Source of the DNA: Brachycybe producta
Lineage: Eukaryota; Arthropoda; Diplopoda; Playtdesmida; Andrognathidae
Length of the DNA: 64,000 nucleotides
Direction: 5' to 3'
Assembly (NCBI GenBank): GCA_036925085.1
Contig: JAUPFP010000007.1
Coordinates: 749,501-813,500 of the forward strand
In this document: positions 56,884-64,000 of the stretch, piece by piece
Layout of the letters: the number at the start of each line of letters is the position of its first letter
Numbering within the stretch: position 1 is the stretch's first letter
Program-made: the position numbers and the translations under genes
The notes under the pieces: generated by a model
Database searches by the model: none
Told to the model about the DNA's origin: nothing
The model's input: the letters and a program-made list of their open reading frames with translations, nothing else

Positions 56884-58374
56884 ATGTCTTTTCCAGTTTT
56901 CTTTTTCCTCGTATCCATTCTAATGGTATCCGGTTTGGCGTGTCACTTTGACTGGCCGCCCGTTCCCAGTACGCTTCCGAGTCCAACGTCATCATCATCT
57001 CGCCATCAGTCTGAAGATGAGGACCGACTCTTCAGACAGTTTCGACTGGACATCATCAAGGAGAAGATGCTCAGGAGTCTTGGAATGGTTTCAGCTCCAA
57101 AGTTTTCTCCATCTTCTTCTTCATCATTTTTACCATCACTCTCATCGAACTACCTCAGAAGTGACCTTAAAAGGCTGCCCTTGTCTCAGCACAGAGTTCC
57201 TCGAGATCCTAGTGCGAACCCCAGGTCTTCGAGGGTCATCGTTTTTGCTGAATTAGGTAATCAATCTAGAGATAACATTGAGACATAAAAGTTGTTATTC
57301 AATGATGTGGGAGTGTGAGAAAAAAAAACAGAACTTTGTAATGGTCAAAAATTATAGAAGTTCAAGGTAATTGTCAATATTTATCGGATTAAATGACTAA
57401 AAATGAATTTGGTTTGAGGCAAATTTTGTCGTTTCTTCTGTGGCCCTCGTTTAATACTTTGAATGTTCTTTTTTTTTTTGATAGGCTCTTTCCGAGGTGG
57501 AATGTGCCAAGAACCCTCCAACGTGACAATGTCAAAAGAATTAAGCACACTGTCTTTCAAACTTCCACATTCTCCTATCTTGATTCGAAATGCCATCCTC
57601 TGGTACAAAACGACCAATTCCTATCAAGTGTCGACCAGTACGACTTCTGGTCAGGCATGGTTGTGTCCCTGTACTACAACTATATTGACGGAGGCCGATT
57701 CTGTGCCGGTGCCCACGGACTGCATGAAGCTAGTACTCAATTCGGCGTCGAGTGTACCTACTGGTACCATCAGTCGTGGTGGACCAGCTTTTGGAAGCCA
57801 AAAGGGCTGGAGTTCCATTCGTCTGGGTGAGTTCGGAACAAAGGTCGGACCTATGATAACGCCCGACAGAAGAATCCTGTTTGTACTCGGAGATAAAATT
57901 CGAATGACCGAGAGAAAACGACCGTTCTTGGTATTGGAAGTGGGCAACGAGACACCGAAACGCACAAAACGGAGTGCTCAAGTGGACTGCAGTGCTGATC
58001 GTGCGGCTTCGTGTTGTCGGACCAGGTTCTGGGTGGACATTCGTCAATTGGGTTGGGCGGACTGGATCATTAGTCCAGCGGGCTTCTACTATCATTACTG
58101 TAAAGGCCACTGCACTCAGGGATTCGATAGCATCGTTAACGGTGATCCCATGGCGTCGACTGTGGACCACTCCTCCTCTTCCTCGGGACCACTGGACTAC
58201 TCTCAGGTGATGAACGCCTACGTCCGACGCTTCGCTTTGAACCTGAGACCTTGCTGTGTCCCGAGGAAGATGTCCCATTTGCCCGTGGTCATAACCACTG
58301 ACGGTGTCACTATGAACCGAACTTACATCCCCAATTTCATCGTCAACGATTGCGCCTGTCTCGGAGTTGCCTGA
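56884..58374 (+). CDS. Activin/inhibin-beta-like TGF-beta family ligand
   Basis: A secreted signalling ligand precursor of about 420 residues. Two coding exons: 56884-57256 and 57485-58374, joined in phase 1. A hydrophobic signal peptide (FPVFFFLVSILMVSGLACHF) is followed by a long pro-region with possible N-glycosylation at N-V-T, and by a furin-type site K-R-T-K-R before SAQVDCSAD. The mature part has nine cysteines in the order C, CC, C-x-x-x-C, CC, C-x-C, with DIRQLGWADWIISPAGFYYH between the CC pair and the fourth Cys. G-W-x-D-W-I-I-x-P-x-G-Y/F-x-x-x-Y-C and the nine-Cys count point to the activin/TGF-beta branch rather than BMPs. Within it, activin is closest by this motif, though the C-x7-C-C spacing also fits TGF-beta. 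Receptor and function are not determinable here. Confidence 0.88.
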
Positions 58375-58547
58375 TGTAATCTAGATTTCAGTGAAAATGA
58401 CACACTCACCCTATTATACTCATAGACTCGTTTAAGTTGGTTTTAATGCGTAAATGGGCCCCCCCCCCTCGAACACTGGTTATTCTGTCTTTCAGGACCC
58501 GTAGCCTCCGTGTATACAGTATAAGGAGCAAAATGAAGAGAAACTAG

Positions 58548-58583
58548 AAAGTGTTTTAGAAACTAGAAGGGTAGCTCAGTCAC
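58548..58583. repeat. Fragment related to the CDK8-intron MITE
   Basis: AAAGTGTTTTAGAAACTAGA runs on into AGGGTAGCTC and matches the terminal repeat of the element at 34638-34833 at nearly every position. Only one end is present, so it is a solo terminus or a truncated copy in the 3' flank of the activin-like gene. Confidence 0.6.
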
Positions 58584-59126
58584 TTTAAAAATGATCATTT
58601 ATTTAAAGTTCTAAAATGAGCTGTTCATTTATTCATAAGATTGAGACCCATAAACATAATTATGTAATTATTAATTAGGTTTAGTCATTATCTATAATAT
58701 ACAATAATAACACTCTATATTATATAGTAGTGGATAAATGTAGAATTCAAAGTGTTCGAATAGATTCCAATGAAAAGAACTTAATTAATCTTTCATTTCC
58801 CAAATTCCATTGTATTTTTCTTTCTTTATATTTTTGGGCGCCATTTAAAACAAATGTAAATTCAAAGAGAAATAGATTGTTTTTCTTGTTTATTTTACTT
58901 TAGTTTTATATATTTATAATTAATTTTCATTGATTCTACATACAATTATTAAAGTGTGTGTGTGGAAATTTGTTATTTTAATGTCGATATTTTCTTTTTA
59001 TTATTTGTTTTACACCTATTTTCTATGTATGTAAAGATATATATTTTTACACGTTTTTATATATAATAAATGGACTCGTTTTCAAAGTATCAATTCGTTT
59101 ATATAAGTGTGGACGGTGGCGCTGAT

Positions 59127-59331
59127 CAAGCGCCAAATTGAACAAGCGCCAAATTGAACAAACGCCAAACTGAATAAACGCCAAATGGAACAAACGCCAA
59201 ACTGAATAAGCGCCAAATGGAACAAACGCCAAACTGAATAAGCGCCAAATGGAAGAAACGCCAAACTGAATAAAAGCCAAAAATTTGGCGGTTATTCAGT
59301 TTGGCGTTTGTTCAATTTGGCGCTTATTCAG
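59127..59331. repeat. 16-base minisatellite with inverted distal part
   Basis: Nine full units and one partial unit of AARCGCCAAAYTGAAY type run from 59127 to about 59281. About three units then follow in the opposite orientation (TTTGGCGTTTGTTCAAT, 59283-59331), so the whole array can fold into a hairpin. In the direct part, units alternate between a variant with ACTGAAT and one with ATGGAAC, forming a 32-base higher-order unit. Each unit contains GCCAAA and its complement TTTGGC, resembling NFI half sites. Confidence 0.85.
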
Positions 59332-60122
59332 TCGCCCCGTGTGGACTATATAAGCATAGAAAGAGAGAGAGAGAGAGAGAGTGAGAGAGACAGAGACATA
59401 GAAAAAGCAGAAAGATAGAAAGATATTGACATAGGGACAGGTCATTTCTTAAAGGGGCCTCAAATAACAACATACTAAATGCACAAACATTTCTAATAAA
59501 TATTTATAATTTTTTAAGCATTTTATTATTTAAAAATTATTGTAAAATCTATTGATTATTTTTTTAAAAAAATCTGTCACATAATTTTCTAATTATTACA
59601 AGTAACAAATTTTAATTAGATAAAATCACAAAAGAAGCAGAAAAGAAAAGCACCTAGGGGACCCCGCCAAACAATTTGGACCAGATAAGAGAGTGTGTGT
59701 GTGTTGCCTATTAATGGGGCCATTATAATTTCGCATATGATTGTAATAAATATAAAAGCTTTGTGGGTCCATAGCATTCATTAAATTTTGTTTGTGATTC
59801 CTAAATGAAACGCAATTTTATTATCTATATTTTTATTTATAATTATAGGATCTCATTTCATCTCGAGATCTCAAATTACACAGCTCATTAGCATTATTTA
59901 TTCATCGCGCGCTTTTTTGTTGCTATTGATTTAGTGATCATTATAAACGGTAGGTGGCGCTCGTTCACGGCAAAAAAGGGGAGTGGGGAGAGGCGGATAT
60001 TCTCTTTTGAGATGACGAGCGACGATTTTGATCGATAAATCGATACTGACTATCGTTGGAATTCAGTGGCTGTGTTTGTTTGTCAGTGGTGCTTTCAGAA
60101 GAAGTTGCTTTCGAGGGGGACG

Positions 60123-63100
60123 ATGGTACGAGTTGACGAAGACGCTGACATTCCAGGTAGACCTTAACATGCGTTTATTACTTTACCAGTTGTTGCTCTT
60201 TTATTGTTGTGTTTGCATCTCTCAATGCAGCATTGATAATTATCTTTTCACGACACCCGTGTTGTTAAAAACGCGTGCTCCTGTCTGCGATTTCAGATTT
60301 CTTCAGCACTTCGTTGTCTTTCAATGGAACTGTTTGTCATCGCATTTATTGATTTGGGTTTGGATTGTGTGTGTGTCTATGAGGAGGAGGAGGAGGAGGA
60401 GTAGAAAGGGGTCATTGGGTTGCAAATAATAGATGACCAATTCAGGTGCACACAAACAAAACCGCACAGTCACTCAAAATGACAATATGACGTTGATGGT
60501 GACCATTTCAATCGATACCTACATTCGAAACAACAACAGCTAAATGATTGATGATTCTCAATGATTTCTTTCTTTCTTTGGTAATCTCTTTTCAGATTCT
60601 GGAGCAGTGTTCACGTTCGGAAAGAGCAAGTTCGCAGACAACATTCCGAGCAAGTTCTGGATTCGTAACGACGCCGTTTCATATCTCGACTGCGGAGATG
60701 AACACACCATCGTGGTTACCGGTAATAAGAAATTTCTGTTTTGTCAATGCCAAACTGTCTTATCGTGTCACTCTGTTTATTTGTTATGTCATAAGTCAAC
60801 GGAAGAGTTTACGTATTTGGAAACAACGACTGGGGCCAGTTGGGAGTGGGAAGCACGAAAGGTGTCTCCAAGCCGTCATGTCTCAAGGGTAGAATAGAAC
60901 TAATCATCTTCTTGAATCGAATGTCTCGATTTTAATTTTTTTTTTGTTTTTATTCATTGTGATTGAGAATAGCCGTGAAGCAAGAGAAGACGAAATGTGC
61001 CGCTGGTGGACGGTCTCACTCTCTAATCTGCACAGGTACACAAACATAGATAAGTTTTGTTGTTTATTTTATTTAAATAGTAACGATTTTATTCAAAGAG
61101 TCCGGAAAGGTGTATGCATTCGGGGCGAATGGTGAAGGACAGCTCGGATTGGGCGATGCGACAGATCGGATCGAACCCACTCTTGTCGACGGAATTGTTG
61201 GCACAGTCGGAACTGTCGCAGCCGGAAGTTATCATTCGGCTGTTCTCACTGGTAACGTCTTGGTCTAGTCCAAAGTAAAGAAAGGAGATAAAGATTGAAT
61301 TGAAATCTCATTCAATCTTTGCAGTGGATGGAAAGTTATTCACCTTTGGTAGCAACAATGAGGGTCAGTTAGGTTTAGGTGACGTGAAGGGTGTTATGAC
61401 ACCAACCCTGGTGCAGATTGACGTTCCCATATCTTCGGTCTCTTGTGGTTATTATCACACGGCGTTCGTTGGGGGTATGCACGGAAAAAAAAACCTCCAA
61501 AAGGGTAAATGTATTTTTGACGGGTGCTCTTGTATTTTGTGCAGATGGGAAACTTTATTCGTTTGGAGAAAAAGAAGCCGGCAAGCTTGGACTTCTCGAA
61601 AAGCAGCTTCAAAGAGGAACGACACTCCCACAGTGCATCTTTTCTATCACGGAAAGGGTGGCCTCGGTTTCGTGCGGTGGGAATCACACTGCAGCTTTAA
61701 CTGGTACCTGTGTGAAAGGGAGTTGAAATTATAAGTTAGCTAACTTATAGAATTCACTTTTTTCAGAATGTGGGAAGCTCTACGTTTTTGGATCGGGTTT
61801 GAATGGGCAGCTTGGTCTTGGAACAATGGTTATGGAGACTGGTTCGCCTTCTTTGGTCGGAGGACTCGATGGTCAGAAGGTCGTTGCCGTTTCTTGTGGA
61901 GAGAGCCACACGGCCATTGTTACTGGTCTCAAATGCCCTTTAATGACTTTTGCTACGATCTAATGGGGATCTAAACGAGGTTCAATTTCAGAACAAGGAA
62001 AATTGATGACTTGCGGCGACGGACGATACGGAAAACTCGGTCTCGGAAACGAGAATTTCTCGAATCAGTTTAATCCAATCGTAGTCAAGAAATTTAATAA
62101 TTTTTTTGTTCATCAGGTCAATATTGTTGTCTATGTATTCATCATATATATAAAATAAACCTTAATTTAAATTAGGTTTCTTGTGGAGGTTGCCACATGG
62201 TGGTGTTGGCGACAAAGAGGCGAGATGGTGATCCAACTGTGGTGTCGAGTGACGACGAAGAGAAAAGTCGGCTGCCGTCAGAGAACAGTGAACATCCGGA
62301 GATGATGTTGACGGCGCGAGGGAGGCGGAGAAACAAGGAACTTCAGGGGAGGGTTAGATGAAACATTTTTATTAAGTGATCATTTTAATTTCTGACCTTC
62401 CTTTTTTATTTGCCTTTTAGCCCTTATTGCCCACCGGACAACCCTTACCTCCCCTACAAACCTCCGAGCCTAACCACGATGGACTTATGGATTCAATAAT
62501 GGGTTTATTCTTGTTTGTTGTTTTGTTATCTCAGCTGTAACTTACAGTATGAATTTATTTTTCTCATAAAGACGATGATCTAAACCAGTTACAAAACGAA
62601 TTAACCGAGATCGACCCTCGAAATAAAGACGAAGAGACGGGCGAAACAAATAATGGCAATGACGACATCAAATCGGTTACCTCAGAAGTATCTCAGTTTA
62701 ACAAAGTGATGATGATGGTTCTATTATTACTTGTAATTGCTTATTATAGACAAATGAAGTGGTTGCAACTGATGTAAATAAAACTGCGTTCACACCCGTT
62801 AAGCAGTCACCAGTAACAAGGAAGTTTAAAGTTGAAAAAATCGACAGCCATAATGATAGTGACGAAAAAAATAAAGTTCTACGAAGTGATTCTCCAGAAG
62901 AGAACAGTCAGGAGGACGAAGTCGATGTTCACAACGAGGAAGAGAACGAGAGGAGACAAGTGGGAAACGAATCTAGGCCTCGGAGTGCCGAAGATAGCAC
63001 AAATAAGGGGCCCGTGGATGATCCAAAAGAAACTCAACCAAAGAAAGGTAATACGCTTAATTCATAACCTCCTATTATTTATGGTTTATTTTTTGTTTGA

Positions 63101-63575
63101 ACTGTTGTTACTTTTAGAGTCATTCCTGAAGAAAATATTTAGTTTCAAGAAGAAGAAGTCGTCAGCATCTAGTAATAAAGATAAATCTACTGCAGCAGAC
63201 AGTGAAGCTGTGAATTCTAACGAAAATGACAAGATGGATATAGAAGAAGCAGCAATCAAAAAAAGTCAAGTGCAACCTTCAGATGAAAGTAAAACGGTTG
63301 AACCAGGAGAACAAAAGGGTAGGGTTGAGTTTGACATTTAATTGTTATTATTAGATTTCTTAAATGGTTTGTTTTGACTGTTAAGAATCGATCAAAGAGA
63401 AACAATCAAAAGAGGACGTGGAATCAAAGGGCGTGTCGGATCGATCTGCAAAGAAGAAAGGAGAAACAATTCAAAGCACAACAGTAATAATATTGTGTGT
63501 AGCACTGTGTTTAGAAGTTAGGAGCTAATTGTTTTTTTCTTTTATTTTTAGTCCAAAACATGCGACATTCTCTAG
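60123..63575 (+). CDS. RPGR: Retinitis pigmentosa GTPase regulator (RPGR) ortholog with CAAX end
   Basis: A ciliary protein of the connecting cilium and transition zone, with an RCC1-type seven-bladed propeller. The start exon [11 protein letters not shown] joins at 60596 to [20 protein letters not shown], which matches the RPGR opening closely. Successive short exons each give about one blade: [78 protein letters not shown] and [20 protein letters not shown], then [12 protein letters not shown]. The C-terminal half is acidic and lysine-rich ([24 protein letters not shown]) without a domain, as in RPGR. The last exon, after TTTTTAG at 63546-63551, reads S-K-T-C-D-I-L, a CAAX prenylation box ending Leu, so geranylgeranylation is expected, matching the constitutive human isoform that ends C-T-I-L. 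The stop is TAG 63573-63575. The ORF15-type Glu/Gly tract of vertebrate photoreceptor RPGR is not seen. Confidence 0.93.
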
Positions 63576-64000
63576 GAGTCTAGTAGAACAAACAATCAAG
63601 ATTTTTAGTCGTTGTTTTATACTTTATAAATGAATAATGAATTATATATAGGCCAACTATATATACACATATAGGTTTTAAACTAAATGAGAATTCTTAT
63701 ATTTAATACACATCAGTATTTATTTTGATACAAACACAAGTCTGTATTTTTGTACCCGGTTCCCTAATCTCCCAAAAGAAAAGGTGCACATCCTCGTCAT
63801 TGACGAGGAAACATTTTAAAGGATTCCATCCATAAGCTTAGTTGGTGTAGCACTTTGAACGCAATTTATTTCTCTCGTGTCTTAACTTTTCTATAATTCT
63901 CATTGCTCTGTGATCTCAATTTGAAATACTCCAATGTATTAAAAGAAATAGAAAACCATTCTTTATTCAAAATATTTTATTCCATATTTACAATAATACA
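63576..64000. other. RPGR 3' UTR and flank
   Basis: AT-rich, with a TATATA stretch (63642-63670) and a perfect short stem-loop, CCTCGTCATTGACGAGG at 63792-63808. The next gene is not visible before the window ends. Confidence 0.5.

Larger units (their letters stand above)
58375..60122. other. Activin-like 3' flank, minisatellite and RPGR promoter
   Basis: AT-rich DNA with a repeat fragment (58548-58583), the 16-base minisatellite, a GA-rich stretch (59365-59400) and a short GC-rich stretch before RPGR (59950-60000). No coding exon is supported. The RPGR leader is expected from about 60000. Confidence 0.5.

Noticed and set aside
59918-59935. RFX-like half site upstream of RPGR (GTTGCTATTGATTTAG)
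   Set aside because: Only one half site fits the X-box; the second half is too degenerate to call despite the attractive ciliary context.

Overview
The window is nuclear DNA from an invertebrate animal with a compact genome. Coding exons are short and split by GT-AG introns, many of them 60-400 bases. Intergenic DNA is AT-rich with homopolymer runs and microsatellites, and the proteins are animal-specific (grainyhead, stathmin, WAVE, Scm, an activin-like ligand, RPGR). About sixteen protein genes fit in 64 kb. I cannot fix the phylum from this sequence. All functions come from recognising protein families by eye; exon joins were checked by reading frame and splice phase where stated.

Left third (1-20 kb): the last exon of a grainyhead-like gene (+); HINT3 and RMC1 in tandem (-), with only 173 bases between them; RPS12 (+), divergent from RMC1; a stathmin gene (+) with three consecutive 141-base, phase-0 repeat exons and alternative first exons; and WASF/WAVE (+).

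Middle (20-46 kb): an NADP(+)-type malic enzyme (-) whose first two exons give a predicted mitochondrial presequence; AMD1 (-) with a short upstream ORF; CDK8 (+), divergent from AMD1; and NDUFB4 (-), convergent with CDK8. A repeat block of about 5 kb follows, holding a foldback element, tandem units of about 390 bases and perfect hairpins. Then come a sugar-transporter C-terminal half with no visible N-terminal half (-), a second foldback copy, and GAPDH (-).

Right third (46-64 kb): Scm (+), divergent from GAPDH, with two FCS zinc fingers, two MBT repeats, SLED and SAM domains; an intronless atypical dual-specificity phosphatase (+); an activin/TGF-beta-like ligand (+); a 16-base minisatellite that inverts on itself; and a complete RPGR gene (+) ending in a CAAX box.

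The genes are mostly housekeeping, cytoskeletal, chromatin and signalling genes with no shared pathway. Possible local links are the divergent pairs RMC1/RPS12, AMD1/CDK8 and GAPDH/Scm, and the tight RMC1-HINT3 tandem. No tRNA, rRNA, CRISPR or viral gene was recognised. The points most worth checking are the stathmin exon expansion with its promoters, the foldback element family, the RMC1-HINT3 spacing, and the truncated transporter next to the repeats.
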